A stretch of DNA of 11,995 nt from Treponema sp. (GCA_031267115.1 JAIRZS010000121.1:1-11995), one strand, 5' to 3'. Numbered from the stretch's first letter, positions 1-6,069 are shown. A program made the numbers and translations. Notes: generated by a model from the letters alone, not told the origin.

Positions 1-199
1 ATGGATGCCGGCTGTGACGATTCATGAGTTTTTGCACCGCAAAAACTCAAAGCTGTAAAACGGCAGGGATGCCGTTTTACAGCAGCGCAAGGGATAGAAG
101 CGGTATCCTTTTTTGCCGGAGGCAAAAAAGATACAAGCGGATAGCCCGGTCCTGCCGCGTTGAACCGGAGGTTCGGCGCAGCAGGATGCGCCCGAATTC
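1..199 (+). repeat. Modular hairpin repeat, copy A
   Basis: This is a chain of hairpins without a credible gene, cut by the window start. In order it shows a 10-bp stem with 3-nt loop (26-35/39-48), a perfect 13-bp stem with GGGA loop (53-65/70-82), a block GCGCAAGGGAT (85-95), a long bulged hairpin (103-134), the block GCCCGGT (144-150), a 17-bp hairpin with one mismatch and two G-T pairs (150-166/170-186) and the end block ATGCGCCCGAATTC (186-199). Bases 1-95 match the reverse complement of 1510-1604 at 91 of 95 positions, and the later blocks recur at 6397-6512. The G-T pairs and the stem-with-loop layout suggest selection on folded RNA or single-stranded DNA. Its left end lies outside the window. 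Confidence 0.8.
85..150 (+). ncRNA. Flavo-1-like structured RNA module
   Basis: The segment runs GCGCAAGGGAT, AGAAGCGGTATCC, a hairpin, GATACAAGCGGATA, GCCCGGT. The stem pairs GTATC (103-107) with GATAC (130-134) and, after a one-base bulge, TTTTTTGCC (109-117) with GGCAAAAAA (121-129) around a GGA loop. From memory, the Flavo-1 RNA motif described in Bacteroidetes, and also in spirochaetes, has this order of conserved blocks around a variable stem. That identity is recall and not a covariance-model hit. It lies about 130 bases upstream of the dehydrogenase start and could be in its leader, but no promoter is evident between them. Confidence 0.45.
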
Positions 200-283
200 T
201 TCGCTTTCCGGTACAAAACCGCTGCCCGGCGGGAACTACACCCTGGGCGGGTTTTGTGCTAGGCTTGGGAAAGAGGGACACTG

Positions 284-1282
284 GTGAAAATACTGGTTAT
301 CGGGAACAGGGACAGGTACGAAAAATTTGCGCCGGGCGAGCTTGAAAAGCGGGGGAAGGGGATTGTCTTTTGCAAGAGGGGCGCGGCGGACGGGGAACTG
401 CTGGCTGCCGGGGGGGACGCGGAGATTATTCTGGCGGACGCGATTGCCCCGGTAAGCCGCGGCCTTATCGAAAAGATGCCGGGCCTGAAGATGGTCCATT
501 CCGAGGGCGTGGCCTATGACAAGATTGACCTGCAGGCCGCGGCGGAAAGAGGGGTGTTTGTCTGCAATAACAAGGGCTGCAACGCGGCCGCGGTCGCGGA
601 ACAGGCGATCCTCCTGATGCTGGCTTTTTTGCGCAAGGCTGTCGCCGGGGACCGCGAAGTACGCGCCGGGCGCCAGATACAGATGAAAGAGCGGGCGATG
701 GTAGAGGGGATCGCCGAACTGGGCGGCTGCACGGCCGGGCTTATCGGGTTTGGGGATATAGCGAAGGCGACGGCTGCCCGCCTTCGGGCTTTCGGGTGCG
801 ATATCCTCTACTACACCCCCCGCCAAAAGCCGAAGGAAACCGAGGAGGAATTCGGCGTCCGTTATGCCGCCCTTGGGGAGCTTGCCGCCCTGTCGGACAT
901 CGTTTCCATACACGCCTCGGTAACGCCGGAAACAGCGGGCATGATCAACGCGGACTTTCTGGGTAGGATGAAGCCCTCGGCGTTTGTGGTCAACACCGCC
1001 AGGGGCGAGATCGTCGATAACCTCGCGCTCAGGGAGGCGCTTATCGCCGGAAAAATCGCGGGGGCGGCCTTCGATACCCTGTACCCCGAACCGACGCCGG
1101 CGGATCACCCCCTGATCGACCTGCCCGGCGACTGCAAAGACCGGGTCATTTTCGCCCCCCACCTGGGAGGCATTACCACGGGCAGCTTTATGCGGGCGCA
1201 CAAAAATATCTGGCAAAATGTCGGGCGCGTCGAGCGGGGAGAAAAACCGGTTAATATCGTGAATGCCGGAATTCCCAGCTGA
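284..1282 (+). CDS. D-isomer-specific 2-hydroxyacid dehydrogenase
   Basis: A 332-residue member of the D-2-hydroxyacid dehydrogenase family (SerA, hydroxypyruvate reductase, D-lactate dehydrogenase type), which reversibly reduces 2-keto acids with NAD(P)H in the cytoplasm. The nucleotide-binding Rossmann motif GLIGFGDIA lies at residues 152-160. The catalytic triad is complete: Arg240 in NTARGEIVD, Glu269 in LYPEP and His293 in PHLGG. The length fits the short family form without ACT regulatory domains, so this is not a full-length classical SerA. The start is GTG at 284, preceded by the purine-rich AAAGAGGG at about 271-278. The gene stands alone, bracketed by inverted copies of a hairpin repeat, with no co-directional neighbour to indicate its substrate. 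Family assignment is firm; substrate is unknown. Confidence 0.9.
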   Translation: MKILVIGNRDRYEKFAPGELEKRGKGIVFCKRGAADGELLAAGGDAEIILADAIAPVSRGLIEKMPGLKMVHSEGVAYDKIDLQAAAERGVFVCNNKGCNAAAVAEQAILLMLAFLRKAVAGDREVRAGRQIQMKERAMVEGIAELGGCTAGLIGFGDIAKATAARLRAFGCDILYYTPRQKPKETEEEFGVRYAALGELAALSDIVSIHASVTPETAGMINADFLGRMKPSAFVVNTARGEIVDNLALREALIAGKIAGAAFDTLYPEPTPADHPLIDLPGDCKDRVIFAPHLGGITTGSFMRAHKNIWQNVGRVERGEKPVNIVNAGIPS

Positions 1283-1370
1283 GCCGCCCCGCCGCATCCC
1301 CCGGACAAGCGGGGAGCGTGAAATCCGCGCGGTAATGCGGTGACGACGGGGCAAGCGTGTAAATTTAGTC

Positions 1371-1680
1371 CGGGCGCATCCGCGCGCCAACCTGCCCGCA
1401 GGGCAGGACAGCCCGCAGGGCAGGACAGCCCGCGGACCGGGCTTTGCGGGGTTCCGCTCCGCTCCATTCTTTGCGCCTGGCGGCGCAAAGAACGCTCCGC
1501 GCCCCTCCAATCCCTTGCGCTGCTGTAAAACGGCATCCCTGCCGTTTTACAGCTTTGAGTTTTTGCGGGGCAAAAACTCGTGAATCGCCACAGCCGGCAT
1601 CCTTGCCGGCCCGCCTGCGGCAAACTCCATCTATCCGCCGTTGGCGAATAGCAATGGAAACAGTGGCATCCATGCCGCAG
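1371..1680 (-). repeat. Modular hairpin repeat, copy B (inverted)
   Basis: Read on the minus strand this has the same order as copy A. 1557-1579 is the 10-bp GAGTTTTTGC stem, 1523-1552 the 13-bp CTGTAAAACGGCA stem, and 1510-1520 the GCGCAAGGGAT block. A block pair follows at 1490-1520 and 1436-1469 around a 9-bp hairpin (CTTTGCGCC with GGCGCAAAG), then a GC-rich second hairpin, then the end block GGGCGCAT on the plus strand (1372-1379). 1490-1520 is identical to the reverse complement of 6397-6427 (31/31) and 1436-1469 matches 6444-6477 at 32 of 34. Extra small palindromes at 1593-1610 and 1665-1676 extend it past copy A's visible part. No gene is supported between 1283 and 1800. Confidence 0.8.
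1395..1433. repeat. 17-bp tandem repeat inside copy B
   Basis: The unit CCCGCAGGGCAGGACAG occurs at 1395-1411 and 1412-1428 without mismatch, followed by a partial third unit CCCGC at 1429-1433. Each unit contains an arm of the local hairpin CCTGCCC/GGGCAGG (1391-1397/1401-1407). It replaces the simple second hairpin seen in copies A and C, so this arm has apparently expanded by slippage. Confidence 0.85.
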
Positions 1681-1807
1681 ATGCCAGGCACACTATGCGG
1701 AAATTTTACCTCGAAGTCCGAAAAAGTTTTTTATTCTCCGCCAATATGGGGATTGTTAGGCTTTCCAAATAATTTTACGAATTTTCTCATTTTTTTTCAA
1801 AAAACCC

Positions 1808-1836
1808 TTGACTCTTTTGTTATGTTTAGCTAACAT
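1808..1836 (+). promoter_or_regulatory. Sigma70-type promoter of candidate RNA 1
   Basis: A TTGACT -35 at 1808-1813 is followed by a 17-bp spacer and a TAACAT -10 at 1831-1836, in an AT-rich stretch. The predicted start, about 1842-1844, coincides with the first base of the first hairpin. ATGTT/AACAT arms around TAGCT overlap the -10 and could be an operator. No SD-led ORF follows. Confidence 0.6.
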
Positions 1837-1842
1837 AGAAAT

Positions 1843-1999
1843 GGGTTTGCCGCTACCTCTCTCGGCAAACTCAAACATTCCGGTGAATATCGGCCATATT
1901 TACCGGCTTTTCGGACATTATTGGCCGGCTCTCCATTCTTACCGGGGGTATCGTATGGCCATGCGTCGCATGGAAATACGCCGTCCCCGGTATTTTTTT
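1843..1999 (+). ncRNA. Candidate structured small RNA 1
   Basis: The interval from the predicted start to the terminator T-run is about 157 nt. Stem 1 pairs 1843-1852 with 1863-1872 (10 bp, one G-T) around the pyrimidine loop CTACCTCTCT. Stem 2 pairs 1880-1890 with 1896-1906 (11 bp, one G-T) around loop CGGCC. That loop is complementary to GGCCG at 1923-1927, which allows a pseudoknot. Stem 3 is the terminator hairpin. The wobble pairs favour function as RNA. A weak overlapping reading frame (1808-2092) lacks an SD and runs through the terminator. I recognise no known RNA family; a trans-acting regulator is inference. Confidence 0.5.
1940..1999 (+). terminator. Rho-independent terminator of candidate RNA 1
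   Basis: TACCGGGG (1940-1947) pairs with CCCCGGTA (1985-1992), immediately followed by seven T (1993-1999). The arm is extended by GTAT/ATAC (1948-1951/1976-1979) and CCATGC/GCATGG (1959-1964/1968-1973). On the minus strand the hairpin has no T-run after it. Confidence 0.65.
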
Positions 2000-2051
2000 G
2001 CCTTTTCGCCCGCCGCCTGCCAATACAGCGTGAGTTCGACAAAGAGAAAAA

Positions 2052-2121
2052 GTCCGCGAATTACGCGAATTACCGCTAATGTATCAGAATAATTCGCGAA
2101 AATTAGCGTTCATTCGCGGAC
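2052..2121. repeat. Degenerate TTCGCG-type intergenic repeat
   Basis: Outer arms GTCCGCGAAT (2052-2061) and ATTCGCGGAC (2112-2121) are a perfect 10-bp inverted repeat. Between them the words CGCGAATT and CGCTAAT recur in both orientations. It lies just downstream of the ATPase gene stop. It resembles decayed interspersed repeats; no coding function is seen. Confidence 0.6.
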
Positions 2122-2173
2122 CCTGATATTCTCCATCGAACTTACGTTAATACAGCCTCTTAACACAAACGGC

Positions 2174-3172
2174 TCAGTACAAATGGCAGCTAACCAGGCG
2201 GCCGCCAAACGCCCTGGTTTCCGGGGGCGTCTTTTCGCAGACCGGCATGGCGCGGCGGCAGCGGGGGTGGAAGCAGCAGCCTCCGGGGGGGGACGCGGGG
2301 TCCGGAACTTCCCCGGCGGCGGGAGGCCGGTCCTTCTGCCGGGCAAGGCGCGGGTTCCGGGCCGGAACCGCCTCAAGCAGGGTCCGGGTGTAGGGATGGA
2401 GGGCGTCTGAAATTTCCGCGCCAAGGCAGAGTTCCACAATCCGGCCCAGGTACATTACCGCCACCCGGCCGGAAACGCTGCGCAATACGGAAAGATCGTG
2501 GGTGATAAAGATATACGCGCAGCCGAGTTCCCGCTGGAAATCCAGCAGCAGATTGACGATCTGGGAGCGTATCGACAGGTCCAGGGCGGAAACCGGCTCG
2601 TCGCATACGACAAGGCCGGGCCTGGTGATAAGCGCGCGGGCGACGCCGATACGCTGGCACTGGCCCCCGGAAAATTCCTTTGGGCAGCGGCCAAGCGCGT
2701 CGCGGGAAAGCCCCACCTGTTCCAGAATTTCCCCGGCGCGGAGGAGCCTTTCGGCGCGGTTCTTTCCGATTCCGCTGCCAATAAGGGGTTCCATAAGTAT
2801 TTCGCCGACGGTCATGCGGGGATCGAGGGAAGAAAGAGGGTCCTGGAAGATCATCTGCATCTTTTTACGGTAGGGCCGCATTTCGCGCCGGGAGAGGCGG
2901 GTAATATCGTTTCCCTCAAAGAATATCCGCCCGTCCGTGGGCGTGTAGATTCTCAGGATACTGCGGGCCAGGGTTGACTTGCCACAGCCCGACTCCCCTA
3001 CCAGGCCGAGGGTCTCGCCATGAAACACGGAAAAGCTCACCCCGTCCACGGCTTTTACCGGCGCGGCCCGGCCGCCCTTCCGGTAGAAGTACTGCTTCAG
3101 GTTGTTTACGCTGAGGATCGCGGGGAAAGGCCCGGATTCCCGGGGAGAGGTGTCTTTTTTTGAATCCGGCAT
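2174..3172 (-). CDS. Oligopeptide/dipeptide ABC transporter ATPase, OppF/DppF type
   Basis: An ABC ATPase of 332 residues from ATG at 3172, which powers oligopeptide or dipeptide import from the cytoplasmic face of the inner membrane. Visible motifs are Walker A GESGCGKST (59-67), Q-loop Gln110 in FQDP, signature FSGGQ (167-171), Walker B with Asp191-Glu192 in VVCDEP, the D-loop SALD and switch His225 in ITHD. The C-terminal oligo_HPY-type extension has Cys299, 300, 305, 312 and 329, a pattern shared with OppD/OppF relatives where it may hold an Fe-S cluster. The signature reads QCQR instead of the usual QRQR or QQQR. A TTG at 3223 would add 17 residues overlapping the upstream gene; the ATG, 4 bases after that gene's stop, is preferred. 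No permease, binding protein or OppD partner is in the window, so it is an orphan here. Substrate is not determinable. Confidence 0.88.
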   Translation of the reverse strand: MPDSKKDTSPRESGPFPAILSVNNLKQYFYRKGGRAAPVKAVDGVSFSVFHGETLGLVGESGCGKSTLARSILRIYTPTDGRIFFEGNDITRLSRREMRPYRKKMQMIFQDPLSSLDPRMTVGEILMEPLIGSGIGKNRAERLLRAGEILEQVGLSRDALGRCPKEFSGGQCQRIGVARALITRPGLVVCDEPVSALDLSIRSQIVNLLLDFQRELGCAYIFITHDLSVLRSVSGRVAVMYLGRIVELCLGAEISDALHPYTRTLLEAVPARNPRLARQKDRPPAAGEVPDPASPPGGCCFHPRCRRAMPVCEKTPPETRAFGGRLVSCHLY

Positions 3173-3176
3173 TGGG

Positions 3177-3509
3177 CTATCCGTTTTTCCGCCGCTTCTG
3201 CTCGCGGCGGGCGGCAACGGCAATAAAGATCGCGAAAAAGATGAAGAGGAGGATTATCACGGCGGCAAGGACAAAATCCTGCGGGGGAGCCGGCGCTGCG
3301 GGATCTTCGCTGTCCGGGGAATAAACGGAACCGGCTGCCGCGGCGGGGCGGCCCAGCACAAAGACGGAACAGACCAGGATGCTGAGAAGGGCCAGGATAA
3401 AGGCGGCAATTGCGGCCCTGCGGACAGCCGGCGAGGATCTTCCGGATACGATAAAGTACAAAATCCCCCCCAGTGCCAAAACCGGCAGGGAAAGCAAAAA
3501 AATCGGCAT
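3177..3509 (-). CDS. Small membrane protein, three predicted helices
   Basis: A 110-residue protein I do not recognise. Three hydrophobic segments fit membrane helices at about residues 2-23, 32-53 and 79-100. An Ala/Pro/Ser-rich loop joins helices 2 and 3, and the C-terminus is basic (RREQKRRKNG), which suggests a cytoplasmic tail under the positive-inside rule. It begins with ATG at 3509; the upstream TAAAAAG is only a weak ribosome site. It ends 4 bases before the preferred ATG of the OppF-type ATPase, so the two are probably co-transcribed. It is too short and has too few helices to be an OppB/OppC permease. A link to peptide transport is inference from position only. Confidence 0.65.
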   Translation of the reverse strand: MPIFLLSLPVLALGGILYFIVSGRSSPAVRRAAIAAFILALLSILVCSVFVLGRPAAAAGSVYSPDSEDPAAPAPPQDFVLAAVIILLFIFFAIFIAVAARREQKRRKNG

Positions 3510-3541
3510 ACTTTTTAATCGGTATTTTTCCGGTAAAAAAT

Positions 3542-3570
3542 TTGACTTTTTTAAGAGAACTGCGTATTTT
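3542..3570 (+). promoter_or_regulatory. Sigma70-type promoter of candidate RNA 2
   Basis: A TTGACT -35 (3542-3547), 17-bp spacer and TATTTT -10 (3565-3570) lie in AT-rich DNA and point away from the minus-strand membrane protein gene. The predicted start is near 3577. Confidence 0.55.
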
Positions 3571-3596
3571 TAAAAAAAGGGTTAAGGATTTTTGAT

Positions 3597-3629
3597 ATGT
3601 GGCCGATAAATAATCTGTCGGACGTATAG
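3597..3629 (+). CDS. Possible 10-residue micro-ORF (MWPINNLSDV)
   Basis: ATG at 3597 runs to TAG at 3627-3629 and encodes ten residues, one of them Trp. AAGGA at 3584-3588 is 8 bases upstream, an acceptable ribosome site. It lies inside candidate RNA 2 and is followed by a terminator hairpin, the layout of a leader peptide, but no plus-strand gene lies beyond the terminator. Chance occurrence is quite possible for so short a frame. Confidence 0.2.
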   Translation: MWPINNLSDV

Positions 3630-3672
3630 TTCCCCTCCCAAATCACTATATTTCCGGCATGCCTCAAGGGCA

Positions 3673-3712
3673 GGGCCGGTGTGAGCCGAAAGGCGAGCGC
3701 CGGCCTTTTTTT
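3673..3712 (+). terminator. Rho-independent terminator with GAAA tetraloop
   Basis: GGCCGG (3674-3679) pairs with CCGGCC (3700-3705). The stem continues through wobble pairs and an internal mismatch to GCC/GGC closing a GAAA tetraloop, followed by seven T (3706-3712). The T-run is only on the plus-strand exit, so it does not terminate the minus-strand PEGA-like gene. Confidence 0.75.
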
Positions 3713-3746
3713 ATACGCGCGGGCCTTACGCCAAATTCGGGAAATT

Positions 3747-4733
3747 TTAATCTGTCTCGGTAACTACCAGGTCTACGGCCATGGCGACCCGGTAGGTCTT
3801 GCCTTTCTGCACCAGAATGGGCGTTACCACCGCGTAATCGCTAAGCTGGAAATGGACTTCGTGGGGGCCCGGTTCCGCGTGAAAGGGGCGGCTGGGATTG
3901 ACGGGCACATTGTCGAAGTATATGCGGGCGTTTTCCGGGGCTTCAAAGATGATGATGGGGGTCGGGTCCTGGAGGTTGATGCCGAGTTCCAGAATCCTGC
4001 CCCGTTCTACCATGAAAACCCGGCTTTCATTGCGGTAATCGTCGGAGAGTATTACCAGGTGGTGCTCCCCCTCCCGCAAAACCTGTTCCTCACGGGGGCG
4101 ATCGATCACTTCGTCGTCTATCAGAAGGATGAACGGCTTATCCGGCAGATTGTCCGGATAACGGGGGACAACGCGGACCGCGCCCTCGTCGCTCAGAATG
4201 GGCTTTACGTTCAGGACAAAGCGCAGGGCTTCTACCTCGTCGGTAAGGCCCTTGATGAGCGGCATCACCCTGAAAAGCAGGGGAAAGGAGGAAGGGAGCG
4301 TGACGGGGATTACCGACGCGTAGGGGCTTGACCTGAGACCGTGGCGTTGCCTGAGGGGAATCTGGTAAACGGACTGTATCTTGTTCGGTATGGGCTCTAT
4401 GAAAATCTGACGGGCCTGGAGATCGGCTATCCCGGTTTCCGGCGTCCGGTCAAGTTCCCCGTAAATGACCAGGGCCAGGCTTCCCCGGTAGGGCAGATAG
4501 TTCTGGGGGACGGTAAATTCAAGCTCAACCCCCCGGAAAAAACGGATTTCCCTGCCCAGGACGACGAGGGCGGAATCTACAAGGGAAAGGGGGATGGACA
4601 CCCCCTCCGGGTTGTCCACGGATACCAGGGCGGTACCGGCAACCACCGTCCTGAAAGACTCGGCTCCCAGAAAGACCGGAAAAAGGATCAAAAAAAAACT
4701 CAGTACGAGCGACGCCCCCGCGCGGCTTCTCAT
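3747..4733 (-). CDS. Secreted PEGA-like domain protein
   Basis: A 328-residue exported protein. The N-terminus is a signal peptide: basic MRSR, a hydrophobic core to about residue 23, probable cleavage after Ala24 (FLGA-ES). The mature part is beta-rich. Residues about 187-250 and 259-322 look like two PEGA-related repeats; the second carries the hallmark run of a strand, ARIYFDNVPV, a PGPHEV turn and a closing strand. PEGA domains are small surface or periplasmic beta modules of unknown biochemical role, often in envelope proteins. ATG at 4733 has AAGGA 9 bases upstream, a good ribosome site. It follows the M23 peptidase by 84 bases in the same direction and is probably its operon partner in the periplasm. 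No lipobox is seen. Function beyond envelope location is unknown. Confidence 0.75.
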   Translation of the reverse strand: MRSRAGASLVLSFFLILFPVFLGAESFRTVVAGTALVSVDNPEGVSIPLSLVDSALVVLGREIRFFRGVELEFTVPQNYLPYRGSLALVIYGELDRTPETGIADLQARQIFIEPIPNKIQSVYQIPLRQRHGLRSSPYASVIPVTLPSSFPLLFRVMPLIKGLTDEVEALRFVLNVKPILSDEGAVRVVPRYPDNLPDKPFILLIDDEVIDRPREEQVLREGEHHLVILSDDYRNESRVFMVERGRILELGINLQDPTPIIIFEAPENARIYFDNVPVNPSRPFHAEPGPHEVHFQLSDYAVVTPILVQKGKTYRVAMAVDLVVTETD

Positions 4734-4817
4734 GGCCGGATTCCTTCTTTAATTATAAATCAAAATGTAACTAGGGGGCCAAATCTCCTGAAAAGGCAAT
4801 TACCGGAAGCGGAGGCT

Positions 4818-5894
4818 TTATTGGGAAGCCCGGTTCCCCCTGAACAACAGTTTGTCCGGGTTCTGCGCCCTCCCATGCTGTCTAATCTCAAAATGCAGAT
4901 GAGGCCCGGTGGATTGCCCTGTCGACCCTACCCTACCTATAAGACTACCAGATTTAACGATCTTCCGCAAGGCCGTATTTATCTCCGAAAGATGCCCGTA
5001 AAGGCTGGTCCAGTTTCCGCTGTGTTCGATGATCACGTATTTGCCGTAAACCGGGTCCTCGCCTGTTTCCGTGACTACCCCGTCCCTGGCCGCGCGGACA
5101 TCCGTCCCCAGGGGGGCGGCAAGGTCCAGGCCCTGGTGGATCCTGAGATTCCCGGTTACCGGGTTTATCCTGGGGCCGAAACCGCTGGTAAGCCTGAAAC
5201 TGCCCAGGGGAAAGCTGAAACCGCCGGCCAGAAAAAAAGTACGCTCGGTGGCATGGAAGTCCGCGCCGGGTATGAAGAGGAAGCGCTCCCCCGCGCCGCC
5301 CCCCCTCCTTACAGTGATAAAAAAGCCGCCTTCCCCGTTACGGGAGGAACCCATGAGCAGTTCCAGATCGTTTTCCGGTCTTTCCGGGACAAAAATGCCC
5401 GGCATGGAGGGAAGGTACAGGGTCGCCCCCTCCTCCAGTTCCCGGACATGGGACAGGCGGTTCAGGGTGGCGATAGTCGAAAAAGGAATGGTACAGCGGG
5501 AAGCCAGGTTCAAGAGGTCTTCCCCCTTGACGGTATACTCGTAAATGGTAAGGGCTTCCGCAAGCGCGGCTCCGGCGGAAACGGCCGGCGGCGTGTCCGC
5601 GGATTCGGGCCGGCCGGGCCGCGCCCTGCCGTAAAGCACCCGGCGGGCGTTTTCCACATCGGCCTGGTACTGGCGGAACACTTCGTCCCCCTGTTCAAGC
5701 CGGTTAATTACCGGAAAGGCCGGAACGCCCGCCCCGGCCGGCTCCCCGGCAAGGCCCGCGCTTCCGGGAAGGCAGAGCGAGAGCAGGGCCATGAAAAAAG
5801 GCAAGGGGAAGCCCCTTGCCCTGCCCGCCGGCCCGCTGTTTCCCATTGCAAGGAAGCCGTGTACGGCCCCGCGCGGCCGCGCAGGGCCGTACAC
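4818..5894 (-). CDS. LysM and M23 peptidase (murein endopeptidase type)
   Basis: A 358-residue envelope protein expected to bind and cleave peptidoglycan cross-links. An N-terminal hydrophobic segment (about residues 29-50) is the likely signal sequence. A LysM module lies near 118-162 and the M23 lysostaphin-like domain near 230-350. The M23 zinc and catalytic residues are all present: His253 and Asp257 in HQGLD, His301 in YGHL, His332 and His334 in PHLHFE, so it should be an active enzyme and not a degenerate NlpD/EnvC activator. The start is uncertain. GTG at 5894 has GAGGG about 8 bases upstream, overlapping the end of the ferredoxin gene, and is 4 bases past that stop, implying coupling. 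ATG at 5846 gives a more usual signal peptide but lacks an SD. The 5' end overlaps two strong hairpins. Confidence 0.87.
   Translation of the reverse strand: MYGPARPRGAVHGFLAMGNSGPAGRARGFPLPFFMALLSLCLPGSAGLAGEPAGAGVPAFPVINRLEQGDEVFRQYQADVENARRVLYGRARPGRPESADTPPAVSAGAALAEALTIYEYTVKGEDLLNLASRCTIPFSTIATLNRLSHVRELEEGATLYLPSMPGIFVPERPENDLELLMGSSRNGEGGFFITVRRGGGAGERFLFIPGADFHATERTFFLAGGFSFPLGSFRLTSGFGPRINPVTGNLRIHQGLDLAAPLGTDVRAARDGVVTETGEDPVYGKYVIIEHSGNWTSLYGHLSEINTALRKIVKSGSLIGRVGSTGQSTGPHLHFEIRQHGRAQNPDKLLFRGNRASQ
5794..5820 (-). terminator. Terminator-like hairpin inside the M23 signal-peptide coding region
   Basis: On the minus strand GGCAAGGGG, a 3-nt loop and CCCCTTGCC form a perfect 9-bp stem followed directly by six T. 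It lies downstream of the ferredoxin stop but within the start of the M23 frame. It could end a share of ferredoxin transcripts or attenuate the peptidase. Confidence 0.5.
5859..5894. repeat. Long GC-rich palindrome at the ferredoxin-M23 junction
   Basis: GTGTACGGCCC (5859-5869) pairs perfectly with GGGCCGTACAC (5884-5894), and the interior GCGCGGCCGCGC (5871-5882) is itself a palindrome, so nearly the whole 36 bases can fold. It begins 4 bases after the ferredoxin stop and may act as an mRNA-stabilising or start-masking structure. It has no T-run. Confidence 0.7.
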
Positions 5895-5898
5895 GCGC

Positions 5899-6069
5899 TT
5901 ATCCCTCGGAAATCGCGTCCGAGGGGCACGCGCCCGCGCAGGAGCCGCAGTCCAGGCATTTTTCAGGATCTATCCAGCGGGCGCCGTCTTTTTCGGAAAT
6001 TGCTTCCGCCGGACATTCGCTGTCGCAGGAACCGCAGTTTATACACGCATCGCTAATTTTGTAAGCCAT
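5899..6069 (-). CDS. 2[4Fe-4S] ferredoxin, clostridial type
   Basis: A 56-residue low-potential electron carrier of the cytoplasm. It has two complete CxxCxxCxxxCP cluster motifs: Cys9, 12, 15, 19 and Cys38, 41, 44, 48. The internal two-fold symmetry and size are typical of bacterial 8Fe ferredoxins, which shuttle electrons for enzymes such as pyruvate:ferredoxin oxidoreductase or hydrogenase in anaerobes. ATG at 6069 is chosen because AGAGAGG lies 6-7 bases upstream and the family starts at this MAYKISDACI type of sequence; the open frame continues 37 codons further but without homology. It is the first gene of a probable operon with the M23 peptidase, only 4 bases away, yet the two have no obvious functional link. 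Confidence 0.93.
   Translation of the reverse strand: MAYKISDACINCGSCDSECPAEAISEKDGARWIDPEKCLDCGSCAGACPSDAISEG

Larger units (their letters stand above)
3577..3712 (+). ncRNA. Candidate small RNA 2
   Basis: About 135 nt lie between a sigma70-like promoter and a strong terminator on the plus strand, while both flanking genes are on the minus strand, so no neighbouring gene explains the transcript. It contains TCCCCTCCC (3631-3639), an anti-Shine-Dalgarno pyrimidine tract in a stretch with no obvious pairing, as seen in many base-pairing regulators. It could alternatively be a message for the 10-codon ORF at 3597-3629. I recognise no Rfam-type family. Confidence 0.45.

Noticed and set aside
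1..199. CRISPR-like array, because of regularly repeated hairpins
   Set aside because: The repeats are palindromic modules of unequal length without spacers of constant size, and no cas gene is present.
236..1510. 424-codon open frame on the minus strand opposite the dehydrogenase
   Set aside because: It is antisense to a gene with complete catalytic motifs, shows no domain and is rich in Arg, Gly and Pro, as expected for a shadow frame in GC-rich DNA.
1444..1833. 129-codon plus-strand frame through copy B
   Set aside because: The coding potential comes from the hairpin repeat itself and there is no SD or domain; a similar frame appears wherever the repeat occurs.
1808..2092. 94-codon plus-strand frame over candidate RNA 1
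   Set aside because: It starts inside the -35 element, lacks a ribosome site and runs through the terminator.
3177..3223. TTG start at 3223 for the OppF-type ATPase
   Set aside because: It would overlap the upstream gene by 47 bases with a low-complexity N-terminus; ATG at 3172 fits the family start and operon spacing.
4341..6056. 571-codon plus-strand open frame across the M23 and PEGA-like genes
   Set aside because: It crosses two well-supported minus-strand genes and their spacer, has low-complexity basic composition and no recognisable domain.
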